This document shows, piece after piece, positions 32,725 through 42,491 of a stretch of 64,000 bases of DNA. The number at the start of each line of letters is the position of its first letter. Position 1 is the stretch's first letter. The stretch is taken from the NCBI GenBank assembly GCA_963730365.1, contig CAVSRM010000008.1, positions 124,001-188,000 of the forward strand, read 5' to 3'. Both the position numbers and the translations under genes were made by a program. The notes beneath the pieces are model-generated. The model was given only the letters and a program-made list of their open reading frames with translations. It was not told where the DNA came from and ran no database searches. Source of the DNA: Fodinibacter sp963730365 (GTDB taxonomy: Bacteria; Actinomycetota; Actinomycetes; Actinomycetales; Dermatophilaceae).

Positions 32725-34269
32725 TCAGCAGCGCAGTCCGTCCTGCGGCACCGTGCCGTCGATGAAGTAGGCGTCCACGGCATCGTCGACGCAGGAGTTC
32801 GAGCGGGTGTAGGCCGTGTGGCCGTCGCCGTCGTAGGAGATCAGTGCGGCGTCGTCGAGCTGGTCACGAAGGCGTACGGCCCACTCGTACGGCGTGGCCG
32901 GGTCCCGGGTGGTTCCGATGACGACGATCGGGTCGGCGCCGCTCGCGCTGATCGTTTCGGGCGTGCTTGTCGCCTCGACCGGCCAGAAGCCGCAGGGCAG
33001 GGAGCTCCACATGAGGAAGGGGCCCCAGGTGGGGGCCTTGGCCTCCGCCTCGTCGGCCAGCTGCTCGTGCTCGGCGACGTCGGCGGACTCCGGCTTGTCG
33101 AGGCAGTTGACGGCGTAGATGACCTCCATGATGTTGCCGGAGTAGCCACCACCCGGGGTGCGGTCGGCGTACCGGTCGGCGAGCTGCATGAGGGCGGTGC
33201 CATCGCCCTGGGTCGCGTCCCGCATGGCGTCGACGAGCGGGGCCCACAGGGCCTGTGAGTACATCGCGGCGGCGATCCCCAAGGAGGCCCACCCTTCGGT
33301 GAGCTCGGGGACCGAGGGGTCACCGGTCTCGGCGAGGGGGCGCTGGTCCACATCGGCGAGGAAGGTCCGCATGCCCTCCATGACCTCGTCCACCGAAGTG
33401 CCCAGTGGGCAGTCCCCCTCGCTGACGCAGAAGGCCGCCCATGCGCGAGTGGCCGTCTCGAACCCGGTGGCCTGGCCGAGGTTGATCTCCTCCGACGTCA
33501 GGTCCGGAGCGACCACCCCGTCGAGGACCATCCGGCCGACGTGGTCCGGGTAGAGCCCGGCATACGTCGCTCCGAGGTAGGTGCCGTAGGACTTCCCGAG
33601 GTAGTCCAGCTTCTCCTCCCCGAGCGCCGCCCGCAGGATGTCCATGTCGCGGGCCGCCTCGTCGGTCGACACGTGCGCGAGGAGTGCACCGGCGGTGTCG
33701 GCGCACTCCTGGGCAAAGGCCTCGGCCGTGGCGGCGAACTCCTGCTGCTCGGCGGGATCGTCCGGCGTGGGGTCCGAGCCGAGGAAGGTGTCGAGCTCGG
33801 CATCGGTCACGCAGTCGATCGGCTGCGAGCGACCCACCCCGCGGGGGTCGAACCCGACGAGGTCGTAGGTGTCGCGCACCTCCCCGGTGACGATGAAGTC
33901 GGCGGCTCGCACGTAGTCGACGCCAGAGCCCCCGGGGCCCCCCGGGTTGACGACCAACGACCCGATCCGGTCGGCCGGCCGTTTCGCCGGCACCCTCAGC
34001 ACGGCGATCTCGACCGTCTCTCCCGAGGGGTCGTCGTAGTCCATGGGCACTTCCATCCACGCGCACTCCGCGTCGCCGCAGTCGGACCAGGCGAGCGGCT
34101 GGGCGTAGAACCGCGCGAGCGCCGCCGCCCCGGGCGGCGGGGACTGCGGCGAGACCGATACCGAGGGCGCGCTTCCTGATTCCCGCGCCGCGTCGACGAC
34201 CGAGCAACCGGAGGCGAGGAGCGCGAGGACGATGGCGCCGACGAGAGCGGTGGCGCGTCGGCTGGTCAT
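32725..34269 (-). CDS. Exported alpha/beta hydrolase, TAP-like (tripeptidyl aminopeptidase/SlpD-type) lipoprotein
   Basis: The 514-residue protein has a lipoprotein signal with lipobox LASGC (Cys about residue 21). The hydrolase domain has oxyanion VNPGGPGGSG, the nucleophile elbow GKSYGTYLG (Ser about residue 222), and near the C-terminus the acid and base regions TTRDPATPYEWA and DGDGHTAYTRS; the TAP C-terminal domain follows the pattern of Streptomyces extracellular peptidases. It probably clips peptides at the cell surface. ATG at 34269 follows TATCGT by 6 bases. Confidence 0.92.
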   Translation of the reverse strand: MTSRRATALVGAIVLALLASGCSVVDAARESGSAPSVSVSPQSPPPGAAALARFYAQPLAWSDCGDAECAWMEVPMDYDDPSGETVEIAVLRVPAKRPADRIGSLVVNPGGPGGSGVDYVRAADFIVTGEVRDTYDLVGFDPRGVGRSQPIDCVTDAELDTFLGSDPTPDDPAEQQEFAATAEAFAQECADTAGALLAHVSTDEAARDMDILRAALGEEKLDYLGKSYGTYLGATYAGLYPDHVGRMVLDGVVAPDLTSEEINLGQATGFETATRAWAAFCVSEGDCPLGTSVDEVMEGMRTFLADVDQRPLAETGDPSVPELTEGWASLGIAAAMYSQALWAPLVDAMRDATQGDGTALMQLADRYADRTPGGGYSGNIMEVIYAVNCLDKPESADVAEHEQLADEAEAKAPTWGPFLMWSSLPCGFWPVEATSTPETISASGADPIVVIGTTRDPATPYEWAVRLRDQLDDAALISYDGDGHTAYTRSNSCVDDAVDAYFIDGTVPQDGLRC

Positions 34270-34275
34270 GGAGGG

Positions 34276-34281
34276 ACGATA
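34276..34281 (-). promoter_or_regulatory. Candidate -10 (TATCGT) for the exported hydrolase
   Basis: The minus-strand TATCGT ends 6 bases before the ATG at 34269, the leaderless spacing seen elsewhere in the window. Confidence 0.45.
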
Positions 34282-34369
34282 AGCGAGAAGACTGGGTGCC
34301 GGCTGAACGGGGGTGCCGAGGCACCCCGAGGAGCCCGGCCGAGGTCGAGGACCTCGTTCGGCACCAGGG

Positions 34370-35518
34370 TCAGCGCGGCAGTCGAAGGTCGAGCGCCATC
34401 GCCTCGAGGGCCAGGAGGGGAGCGCCGTTGGCGTCGATCCTCTCCCGGGCCAGGCCGATCGCATCCATCGCCCGGAGCAGGTCGTCCGCAGCGAAGACGT
34501 CCGCGACGCGAGTCACCACCTGCCGGCTGTCCTCGTTGACCAGGGCCGTGCCGGCGCCGGAGCGCAGGACCAGCGCATCGCGGTAGACCGAGAGCAGGTC
34601 CAGCAAGGACCGGTCGATGACGTCGCGGGTGAAGCGGGTGGCCCGCGACTTCTGCTCCTTCTCCAGGGCGGTCACCTGGGCGCGGATGTGCGGTGGCTGG
34701 GTGCGGGCGGTCGGCTCCGCGCCGAGGACCTCCAGGAGACGAGCCCGCTCGGCGGCGTCCCGCTCGGACGAGCTCGCGGCGGACTCCTCCGCCGCGATGG
34801 TCATCAGGTCGCTGGCCGCACCGACGGCATCGCCCACCGTGGAGATGCGGGTGGCCATGCTGATCACGTCGTGGCGCCGGATGCGGGCGTGCTCGTCACG
34901 AGCGAGCCGCCGCGCCAGACCGACGTGGGACTGGGCGGCGCGGGCGGCGTACAGCGCCATCGCGTGGTCCACCCCGTCGCGACGGGTGAGCAGGTCGGCC
35001 ACTGCCTCCACGGACGGCGTGCGCAGCCTCACGTGCCGCGAGCGGGAGCGGATGGTGATGATGACGTCCTCGAGCGAGGGCGCGCACAGGATCCAGACCG
35101 TGCGGGGAGTGGGCTCCTCCAGGGCCTTGAGCAGCGCGTTCGCGGGGGCCTCGGTGTAGGCGGTGAGACGGTCGGCGTCCTCCACGATGATGATCCGCCA
35201 CGGCCCGACCGACGGGCGCATGGCCGCGAGCTCGACGAGCTCCCGGGCGTGGGCGACCTTGATCGACAGGCCCTCGGTGGCGACGACCTCCACGTCTGCA
35301 TGGGTCCCGTCCAGCGCGGTGCGGCACTCCCGGCACTCGCCACACCCGCCCGACGGACACAGCAGTGCCGCGGCGAACGCCCTCGCCGCGACCGAGCGGC
35401 CTGAACCGGGTGGCCCGGTGAGCAGCCACGCGTGCGTCATCGCGGCGGGGTCACGGACTGCGCTCTGGAGAGTGGCCACCGCGCCCTCCTGACCGACGAC
35501 GTCGCGCCAGACGCTCAC
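34370..35518 (-). CDS. holB: DNA polymerase III delta' subunit
   Basis: The 382-residue clamp-loader subunit begins VWRDVVGQEGAVATLQSAV and has the sensor-like VEDADRLTAYTEAPANALLKALEEP and the zinc module CPSGGCGECRECR. Its P-loop reads GPPGSGRS, with Arg in place of the catalytic Lys, and the SRC-type Arg finger region is ITIRSRSRHVRL; this fits delta' as a non-hydrolysing stator. GTG at 35518 overlaps the tmk stop (GTGA). Confidence 0.93.
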   Translation of the reverse strand: MSVWRDVVGQEGAVATLQSAVRDPAAMTHAWLLTGPPGSGRSVAARAFAAALLCPSGGCGECRECRTALDGTHADVEVVATEGLSIKVAHARELVELAAMRPSVGPWRIIIVEDADRLTAYTEAPANALLKALEEPTPRTVWILCAPSLEDVIITIRSRSRHVRLRTPSVEAVADLLTRRDGVDHAMALYAARAAQSHVGLARRLARDEHARIRRHDVISMATRISTVGDAVGAASDLMTIAAEESAASSSERDAAERARLLEVLGAEPTARTQPPHIRAQVTALEKEQKSRATRFTRDVIDRSLLDLLSVYRDALVLRSGAGTALVNEDSRQVVTRVADVFAADDLLRAMDAIGLARERIDANGAPLLALEAMALDLRLPR

Positions 35519-36141
35519 TGGGCGAACACCCCCATGACCTCGAGGCGGTGCATGACGAGGTCGTGGGCATCCTCCGGCCTGCCGGCTCCGTCGACCACCA
35601 GGTACCGATCGGGCTCGCTCTCGGCCATGCCGAGGAAGTGCCGACGGATGGCGTCGTGGAAGGGGTCCGCCTCGGCCTCGAGCCGGTCGTGGACGTCGCC
35701 ACGACGACGCCGGCCCTCGGGTGGCGAGATGTCGACGACGACCGTGAGGTGCGGGTGCAGTCCGTCGACGGCCCACATCTGCAGCTGGCGCACCTCGTCG
35801 GCGCCGAGGTCCCGCCCGGCCCCCTGATAGGCGACGGAGGAGTCCGTGTAGCGGTCGGTGATCACCACCTCACCGCGATCGAGCGACGGTCGCACGAGCT
35901 GGTCGACGTGGTGGGCCTTGTCTGCGGCGAAGAGGAGTGCCTCGGCGCGCGGGGAGACGTGGTCGCCGTGGAGCACGAGGTCGCGGATGGCCAGCCCGAG
36001 ATCGGTTCCGCCCGGCTGTCGGGTGACGGTGACCGTGCGGCCCCCACGGCGGAGCGCCTCGGCGAGCAGGCGGACCTGGGTCGACTTGCCCGCCCCGTCG
36101 CCGCCCTCGAAGGCGACGAAGAAGCCCTCATGTCCCGTCAC
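35515..36141 (-). CDS. tmk: Thymidylate kinase
   Basis: The 208-residue enzyme phosphorylates dTMP. It has the P-loop FEGGDGAGKSTQ (about residues 11-22), the DR(Y/F) motif ITDRYTDSSVAYQG, and an Arg-rich lid PPEGRRRRGD. GTG at 36141 is 7 bases after TAGGCT, suggesting a leaderless tmk-holB message. The tmk-holB pairing is widespread. Confidence 0.95.
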   Translation of the reverse strand: MTGHEGFFVAFEGGDGAGKSTQVRLLAEALRRGGRTVTVTRQPGGTDLGLAIRDLVLHGDHVSPRAEALLFAADKAHHVDQLVRPSLDRGEVVITDRYTDSSVAYQGAGRDLGADEVRQLQMWAVDGLHPHLTVVVDISPPEGRRRRGDVHDRLEAEADPFHDAIRRHFLGMAESEPDRYLVVDGAGRPEDAHDLVMHRLEVMGVFAQ

Positions 36142-36148
36142 GCCCGCG

Positions 36149-36154
36149 AGCCTA
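36149..36154 (-). promoter_or_regulatory. Candidate -10 (TAGGCT) for tmk-holB
   Basis: The minus-strand TAGGCT ends 7 bases before the GTG of tmk. Confidence 0.4.
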
Positions 36155-36180
36155 TGGCAGGCCTGCGACAGGGGCCGAGG

Positions 36181-36975
36181 TCAGGTTCCCCCGTGGCGGT
36201 CGGCATTGGCGTGGATCGCGTCACGGACGTACGCCGCCAGGCCGGGAGCGAGGTCCTCGTAGGTCGCGATGAACCGGGGGTCCGCCACGTACATGTCGGC
36301 GAGGGTGCGGTGGAACGCGTGGTCCAGGTCGTAGAACCACCGATCGATGTACGCACGGTGAGCCTCGGCGGCTTCCAACGCCTCGGTCGACGCCGCGGGA
36401 GCGCCGGAGCGCAGGGCAGCCACCAGGGCCGCGTTGACGGCATCCCCCTCGGCCTTGACCTCGGCCCAGTCGGCCGGGGTGTAGCCCTTCGTCCGCCGGG
36501 CCGACTGCTGCCAGGTGTCGGTCTCACCCCACCTGTCCTCGGCTTCTCGGTGGTGCTCCTCGCTGAAGCCGTCGCCGAAGATCTCCTTGAGGTCCTCGGT
36601 GGTGGCAGGTCGCTGCTCGGTCATCTCTCTCTCCAGTGCTCGGTCGATGGCGTCGACGAGGTCGGTGAGCTCGTCGACGCGGGACAGGACCGCGGCACGC
36701 TGGCGCCGGAGGTGCTCCTCCGGCGAGCCGTCGCCGTCGACGAGGGCCTTGACCTCGTCGAGGGAGAGGCCGAGGCGCCGGTACGTCACGACGGTGGCCA
36801 GCCTGGCGAGGTCGGAGTCGGCGTAGAGCCGATACCCGGCACGGGTCCGGGCGCTGGGGACGACGAGGCCGACGGCGTCGTAGTGGTGCAGGGTGCGGAT
36901 CGTGACGCCGAAGGACTCGGCGACCTGCCCGACGGTGAGCTCCACGGATGCAGTGTGCTGGCTGGTCGCGGTCAT
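36181..36975 (-). CDS. MerR-family regulator with TipAS-like ligand domain
   Basis: The 264-residue protein has a MerR winged HTH (about residues 12-80: LTVGQVAESFGVTIRTLHHY, GYRLYADSDLARL), a coiled-coil dimer helix, and a C-terminal TipAS domain (about 125-264) with GYTPADWAEVKAEGDAV and HRAYIDRWFYDLD, the fold that binds thiopeptide-type antibiotics in TipA. It should activate its own promoter and perhaps others when a drug is bound. No efflux pump is directly adjacent. ATG at 36975 is chosen because a complete MerR-type promoter ends 6 bases upstream. Confidence 0.91.
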   Translation of the reverse strand: MTATSQHTASVELTVGQVAESFGVTIRTLHHYDAVGLVVPSARTRAGYRLYADSDLARLATVVTYRRLGLSLDEVKALVDGDGSPEEHLRRQRAAVLSRVDELTDLVDAIDRALEREMTEQRPATTEDLKEIFGDGFSEEHHREAEDRWGETDTWQQSARRTKGYTPADWAEVKAEGDAVNAALVAALRSGAPAASTEALEAAEAHRAYIDRWFYDLDHAFHRTLADMYVADPRFIATYEDLAPGLAAYVRDAIHANADRHGGT

Positions 36976-36981
36976 GTCACC

Positions 36982-37012
36982 ACCGTGCGGCATCACGCCA
37001 CGTCAGGGTCAA
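36982..37012 (-). promoter_or_regulatory. MerR-type autoregulated promoter with 19-bp spacer
   Basis: On the minus strand TTGACC (37007-37012) and CACGGT (36982-36987) are separated by exactly 19 bases. The over-long spacer contains an imperfect dyad around GG (CCTGACGT / CGTGATGC). This is the classical layout that MerR activators untwist. The -10 ends 6 bases before the regulator's ATG. Confidence 0.7.
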
Positions 37013-37027
37013 GCATCGGGCGCGAGG

Positions 37028-37477
37028 TCAGCGGGCCGGCGGCTCGAACCAGTTCGCCAGGCCCCCGGCCATGCCGAGATCTCCACGGGCCTTGATCTTG
37101 CCCATCATGAACATCATGGCGGGGTTGCCCGTACCCGTGATGACCTTGAGGAACTCGAGCGGACCCATCATCAGCGAGAGGTCCGGTTCGAGGGTCGAGC
37201 CCTTCACCACGGTGCACGCGCCGTCGGCGACTGCCACGGCGTACGTGTCGCTCGTGTCACCCGGCCCGCCGGTGATCCGGAAGTCGATCCGTGCGCTCTG
37301 GCCACCCGCCTTGTCCGGCCTGAACTGCTGCGGAAATCGCCCGAAGATCGAATCGAGCAGCTCTGCGCGGTGCTCGCCGGCGAAGTCCCGTCGGATCTCG
37401 GCGTCGGGTGTCCGTTTCACGAGGGCGACGAACTCGCTCGGCTCGAGAGCGGCGATGATCTGTGGGTCAAGGGCCAT
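37028..37477 (-). CDS. SCP2 sterol-binding domain protein
   Basis: The 149-residue protein starts MALDPQIIAALEPSEFVALV, with an SCP2-like core (ARIDFRITGGPGDTSDTYAV, DGACTVVKGSTLEPDLSL, MMGPLEFLKVITGTGNPAMM, GKIKARGDLGMA). Such domains hold hydrophobic lipids or act as carrier/accessory modules; the ligand is not known here. AGGAGG stands close before the ATG at 37477. It lies between topA and the MerR gene on the same strand. Confidence 0.88.
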   Translation of the reverse strand: MALDPQIIAALEPSEFVALVKRTPDAEIRRDFAGEHRAELLDSIFGRFPQQFRPDKAGGQSARIDFRITGGPGDTSDTYAVAVADGACTVVKGSTLEPDLSLMMGPLEFLKVITGTGNPAMMFMMGKIKARGDLGMAGGLANWFEPPAR

Positions 37478-37614
37478 GGCGCCTCCTGTTCGGTCCACCG
37501 CGTCGGACCGCAGTGGGGCCCAAACCTACTGCGACAACTCATCGACAGGGTGCAGGATGCCGACACCGGTTCCGTCAGGGCCGACGTGGTGACCCAAGGG
37601 GTGGCTCCTCGAGG

Positions 37615-40509
37615 TCACGCCTTCTTGGCTGCGGCCTTCGTGGCCGTGGTCGCCCTCGCCGCGGCCTTCGTGGCCGTGGTCGCCTTCGCCGCGCCCTTCG
37701 TGGCCGTCGTCTTCTTGGCCGTCGTCTTCTTGGCCGTCGTCTTCTTGGCCGTCGTCTTCTTCGCCGCGGTCTTGCGGGTCGTCGTCTTCTTGGCAGCCGT
37801 CCGCTTCTTCACCGGTCCGCGGGCTCGCTTGTCCGCGAGGAGCTCGAACCCCCGCTCCGCCGAGATCTGTTCGGGGTCGTCGTCCTTGCGCAGGGTCGCG
37901 TTCGTCTCGCCGTCCGTGACGTACGGCCCGAACCTGCCGTCCTTGACGACGACGGGGCGGCCGCTGACCGGGTCGGTGCCGAGCTCGGCCAGCGGGGGCT
38001 TCGCCGCGGCGCGGCCCCGCTGCTTGGGCTGGGCGTAGATCGCGAGCGCCTGCTCGAGGGTGATGTCGAATAGCTGCTGCTCGGTCTCGATCGAGCGCGA
38101 GTCCGTGCCCTTCTTCAGGTAGGGCCCGTAGCGACCGTTCTGCGCGGTGATCTCCTCCCCCGACTCGGGATCGACGCCGACGACGCGGGGGAGCGACAAC
38201 AGCCTCAGTGCCGTCTCGAGGTCGATGGTGGCGAGGTCCATGTCCTTGAACAGGGATGCCGTGCGTGGCTTCGGCTTCGCGGACTTCGCCCGGCCCTTGG
38301 CGGGCGCGGCGTCCGTCTCGGGAAGCACCTCGGTGACGTAGGGCCCGTAGCGACCGGACTTCGCCACGATGTCGTGGCCCGTTCCGGGGTCCTGGCCCAG
38401 CACCCGTCCGTCGTCCGCCGCGGCGGCGAGGAGCTCGCGAGCCATCGCGGGCGTCAGCTCGTCGGGCGCGATGTCGTCGTTGATGGTGGCGCGACGGGGA
38501 GCCGCGGGAGCGGCGTCGGCGGACCCGGCGGCATACGTCGACTCGTCGGTCACCTCACCGGTCGACGGGTCGACCCCGGCGGGCACGACCTCCTCGACGT
38601 AGGGGCCGTAGCGGCCGACTCGCACGACGATGCCGTCGCCGATGTCGATCGTAGAGATGGCCCGGGCGTCGATGTCGCCGAGGTCGGCGACGAGGTCGCG
38701 CAGACCCTCGCCGGAGGTCGCCTCGTCGCCGAAGTAGAACCGGCGCAGCCACACCGCACGCTCCTGGTCACCCCGGGCGATGGCGTCGAGGTCCTCCTCC
38801 ATCGAGGCCGTGAAGTCGTAGTCGACGAGCCGGGAGAAGTGGACCTCCATGAGCCGCGTCACGGCGAAGGCCAGCCAGCTCGGCACGAGGGCCGAGCCGC
38901 GGTTGGAGACGTAGCCCCGGTCCTGGATGGTGCCGATCGTCGAGGCGTAGGTCGACGGGCGACCGATGCCCCGCTCCTCCATCGCCTTGACGAGGGTGGC
39001 CTCGGTGTAGCGCGGCGGCGGGGAGGTCTCGTGTCCCTGGGCGTCCGCCCGCCGGACGGTCAGCTCCGCCCCCTCACCGAGCTTGGGCAACCGGCGCTCC
39101 TCGGCGGCCTCGTCCTTCTTGCGCGACGACTGCCGCTCGTCGCGGCCCTCCTCGTAGGCCGCGAGGAAGCCGCGGAAGGTGATGACCGTGCCGCTCGCGG
39201 ACAGCTCGACGGTGCGGGCGGGCGCCCCGTCGTCGAGGGTCGCACCGAGACGCAGGGACGCCGTGGAGCCGCGTGCGTCGGCCATCTGCGATGCGACGGT
39301 GCGCTTCCAGATGAGCTCGTAGAGCGCGAACTCCTCGCCGCGCAGATCCCCCTTGACCTGCGCCGGGGTGCGGAAGCGGTCGCCGGCGGGGCGGATCGCC
39401 TCGTGCGCCTCCTGCGCGTTCTTGACCTTCTTCTCGTAGAGGCGCGGCGCGTCGGGCACGTACTCGGCGCCGTACATCTCGCGCGCCTGGGTGCGGGCGG
39501 CAGTCAGCGCGGAGTCCGAGAGCGAGGTGCTGTCGGTGCGCATGTAGGTGATGTAGCCGTTCTCGTACAGCCGCTGCGCGACGCGCATCGCGTTGCGGGA
39601 GTTGAGCCGCAGCTTGCGCGAGGCCTCCTGCTGGAGGGTGCTCGTCGTGAACGGGGCGCTCGGGCGCCGGGTGTACGGCTTCTCCGACACCTCGGTCACC
39701 GTGACGTCGGCGGCCCGCAGCGCGGCCGCGATACCGGTCGCGGCGACCTCGTCGAGCTGGGTCGCCTTGTCGTTGGTCAGCGTGCCGTCGTCGGCGAAGT
39801 CACGGCCGGTGGCGACCCGCTGGCCGTCCACCCCGGTGAGCCGGGCGGTGAAGACGTTGGCCTCGGTGTCGGGGGTAACGTCGGCGTCGACGTCCCAGTA
39901 GCGGGCGGTGCGGAACGCCATCCGCTCCCGCTCCCGCTCCACGACGAGCCGGGTCGCGACGGACTGCACGCGACCGGCGGACAGCCCTGCCTTGACCTTG
40001 CGCCACAGCACCGGGGAGACCTCGTAGCCGTAGAGGCGGTCGAGGATGCGCCGGGTCTCCTGCGCGTCGACGAGGCGCACGTCGACGTCTCGCGTCTGGG
40101 AGGCGGCCCGCTGGATCGCCTCCTTGGTGATCTCGTGGAACACCATCCGCTTCACGGGGACCTTGGGCTGGAGGGTCTCCAGCAGGTGCCAGGCGATGGC
40201 CTCGCCCTCGCGGTCCTCATCAGTGGCGAGGTAGAGCTCGTCGGCGTCCTTGAGCAGGGTCTTGAGCTCGCGGACCTTCTTCTTCTTGTCCGCGTCGACG
40301 ACGTAGAAGGGTTCGAAGTCCTCCTCGATGTTGATGCCGAACCGCCCGAACGGTCCCTTCTTCATCTCCACCGGCATCTCGCTCGGGGTGGGGATGTCCC
40401 GGATGTGGCCGACGGAGGCCTCGACATCCCACTCGTTGCCGAGGTAGCCGGCGATGGTTCTCGCCTTGGCCGGCGACTCGACGATGACGAGCTTGCGTCC
40501 TGTGCTCAC
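37615..40509 (-). CDS. topA: DNA topoisomerase I (type IA)
   Basis: The 964-residue enzyme relaxes negative supercoils. It has the Toprim domain LVIVESPAKARTIAGYLG with acidic triad ATDEDREGEA (D97, D99, E101), the strand-passage segment SAGRVQSVATRL, and the catalytic tyrosine in GYITYMRTDSTS (Tyr322). C-terminal zinc fingers are absent; instead there are repeated Topo_C modules (RYGPYV / RFGPYVTDG patterns from about residue 650) and a final 45-residue Lys/Ala/Thr tail, as in mycobacteria and streptomycetes. GTG at 40509 is preferred; ATG at 40527 is possible. Confidence 0.97.
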   Translation of the reverse strand: MSTGRKLVIVESPAKARTIAGYLGNEWDVEASVGHIRDIPTPSEMPVEMKKGPFGRFGINIEEDFEPFYVVDADKKKKVRELKTLLKDADELYLATDEDREGEAIAWHLLETLQPKVPVKRMVFHEITKEAIQRAASQTRDVDVRLVDAQETRRILDRLYGYEVSPVLWRKVKAGLSAGRVQSVATRLVVERERERMAFRTARYWDVDADVTPDTEANVFTARLTGVDGQRVATGRDFADDGTLTNDKATQLDEVAATGIAAALRAADVTVTEVSEKPYTRRPSAPFTTSTLQQEASRKLRLNSRNAMRVAQRLYENGYITYMRTDSTSLSDSALTAARTQAREMYGAEYVPDAPRLYEKKVKNAQEAHEAIRPAGDRFRTPAQVKGDLRGEEFALYELIWKRTVASQMADARGSTASLRLGATLDDGAPARTVELSASGTVITFRGFLAAYEEGRDERQSSRKKDEAAEERRLPKLGEGAELTVRRADAQGHETSPPPRYTEATLVKAMEERGIGRPSTYASTIGTIQDRGYVSNRGSALVPSWLAFAVTRLMEVHFSRLVDYDFTASMEEDLDAIARGDQERAVWLRRFYFGDEATSGEGLRDLVADLGDIDARAISTIDIGDGIVVRVGRYGPYVEEVVPAGVDPSTGEVTDESTYAAGSADAAPAAPRRATINDDIAPDELTPAMARELLAAAADDGRVLGQDPGTGHDIVAKSGRYGPYVTEVLPETDAAPAKGRAKSAKPKPRTASLFKDMDLATIDLETALRLLSLPRVVGVDPESGEEITAQNGRYGPYLKKGTDSRSIETEQQLFDITLEQALAIYAQPKQRGRAAAKPPLAELGTDPVSGRPVVVKDGRFGPYVTDGETNATLRKDDDPEQISAERGFELLADKRARGPVKKRTAAKKTTTRKTAAKKTTAKKTTAKKTTAKKTTATKGAAKATTATKAAARATTATKAAAKKA
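37631..37761. repeat. Tandem repeats coding the Lys/Ala/Thr tail of TopA
   Basis: Two near-identical 30-bp units (37631-37660, 37661-37690) and four 15-bp units (37702-37716, 37717-37731, 37732-37746, 37747-37761) encode Ala/Lys/Thr blocks; the 15-bp unit gives Lys-Lys-Thr-Thr-Ala. The near-perfect DNA identity means the tail can easily change length. Confidence 0.85.
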
Positions 40510-40768
40510 TGCCTGCACCCTGTCCATTCCGTCAGCCACGTGCAGCGGATTCGTCGCTGCTCCGACGTGGAGACGCCCCGACCGTAGCGCCCGGGCGTCC
40601 GAATCGTGCAACCGGGCCACGGCACGCGGACCGTGGCGTCCGGCCCGCGGCCTCCCGTCGCCCGGGGGGAACGACAGGACCGTTCAGGTGCCGAACCGGG
40701 CGCGCGGTGCGACCTCCACCACGCCCCCGACGTAGGGTCGAATCTTCAACACGTCCCGAGGAGCACGG

Positions 40769-41569
<801 letters not shown>

Positions 41570-41593
41570 CCTACCCCCTGGCCACCCAACCCG

Positions 41594-41670
41594 TGCTAGC
41601 AGAGGTTCGTGCTCGAACCACAGGTTCCTGCATGTGGTTCGAGCGGCAATCTCTGCTAGCAGAGGTTCGC
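41594..41670. repeat. Three-part palindromic cluster: two GCTAGC elements around a stem-loop
   Basis: The 112-base gap between two convergent genes holds a half copy TGCTAGCAGAGGTTCGT (41594-41610), then an 11-bp perfect inverted repeat GCTCGAACCAC / GTGGTTCGAGC (41611-41621, 41634-41644), then CTCTGCTAGCAGAGGTTCG (41651-41669). The outer two share the core of the palindrome at 6286-6311. It probably acts as a bidirectional terminator for the convergent genes, but the repeated exact sequence goes beyond what a terminator requires. Confidence 0.85.
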
Positions 41671-41681
41671 ACCCGGGGTGG

Positions 41682-42374
41682 TCAGGAGGTGAGGTGCTCC
41701 GCCAGGAACGCCTCGATGCGGATCCACGCGTCGGCGGCGGACTCGGGCTCGGGCCCGGCGTGCAGGACGAGGCGCGTGACCGGCATCGCGTACCAAGGGG
41801 CGTTGTCCTCGTCGTTGAGGAAGGAGTGGCCGGCGGCGGGGTACTCCTTCACGTCGTGCGGCACCCCCCGCTCGCTCAGCGCGACCTCCAGCTTCGTCGC
41901 GGCACCACGCAGGAAGTGGTCCCGCCCGCCGAAGCTCGCGACCACGGGACACGCCCCGTCGAGCACCGCCGGGTCGGGAGGCAGCTGCCCGTAGTTCGCC
42001 ACCGAGGCGCCCCACCCGCCACGTCCGGCCAGGATGAGCGCGAAGGATCCGCCGAGGCAGAACCCGATGACGCCCACGGTGCCCGCGCAACGGGGATCAG
42101 CCACCAGCTCTGCGCGTGCCGCCTCGATGTCGTCGAATGCCGGCCCACGGCCCCGCTGCAGGGCGCGGAACGTCGACCTGAGGCACGAGATCGTCCGGCC
42201 GCGGGCGAACAGGTCCGGTGCCAGTACCACGTGGCCCATCGCGGCCACCCGGTCCGCGTGCCGGCGCATCACGTCGTCAAGGCCGAACGCCTCGTGGACG
42301 AGCACCATCCCCGGCCACGAGCCCTCGGCCTCCGGGGCTGCTCGGTATGCCGGGAGGTCCCCCACCGTCGTCAT
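41682..42374 (-). CDS. Dienelactone hydrolase family protein
   Basis: The 230-residue alpha/beta hydrolase has GMVLVHEAFGLDDVMRRHAD (oxyanion Glu region), the nucleophile elbow GVIGFCLGGSFA with Cys (about residue 108), the acid loop SFGGRDHFL and the His in PAAGHSFLND: a Cys-Asp-His triad as in DLH. It sits tail-to-tail with the ring-cleaving dioxygenase, so an aromatic-degradation link is possible but not shown. ATG at 42374 is preferred; ATG at 42416 has a somewhat better G-rich leader. Confidence 0.88.
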   Translation of the reverse strand: MTTVGDLPAYRAAPEAEGSWPGMVLVHEAFGLDDVMRRHADRVAAMGHVVLAPDLFARGRTISCLRSTFRALQRGRGPAFDDIEAARAELVADPRCAGTVGVIGFCLGGSFALILAGRGGWGASVANYGQLPPDPAVLDGACPVVASFGGRDHFLRGAATKLEVALSERGVPHDVKEYPAAGHSFLNDEDNAPWYAMPVTRLVLHAGPEPESAADAWIRIEAFLAEHLTS

Positions 42375-42491
42375 CGCACCCCGGGTCGCGCCAACGACGC
42401 CACGCGTTCCACCCATGGGACCCACCGCCTCACTCGAGAGCCGTCGTCGTGTCGACGCGGCGGTGGTCACGCTAACGGACCCGGGCGCCGA

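Noticed and set aside
38374..40587. 737-codon plus-strand frame opposite topA
   Set aside because: Antisense shadow; topA on the minus strand has all catalytic motifs.
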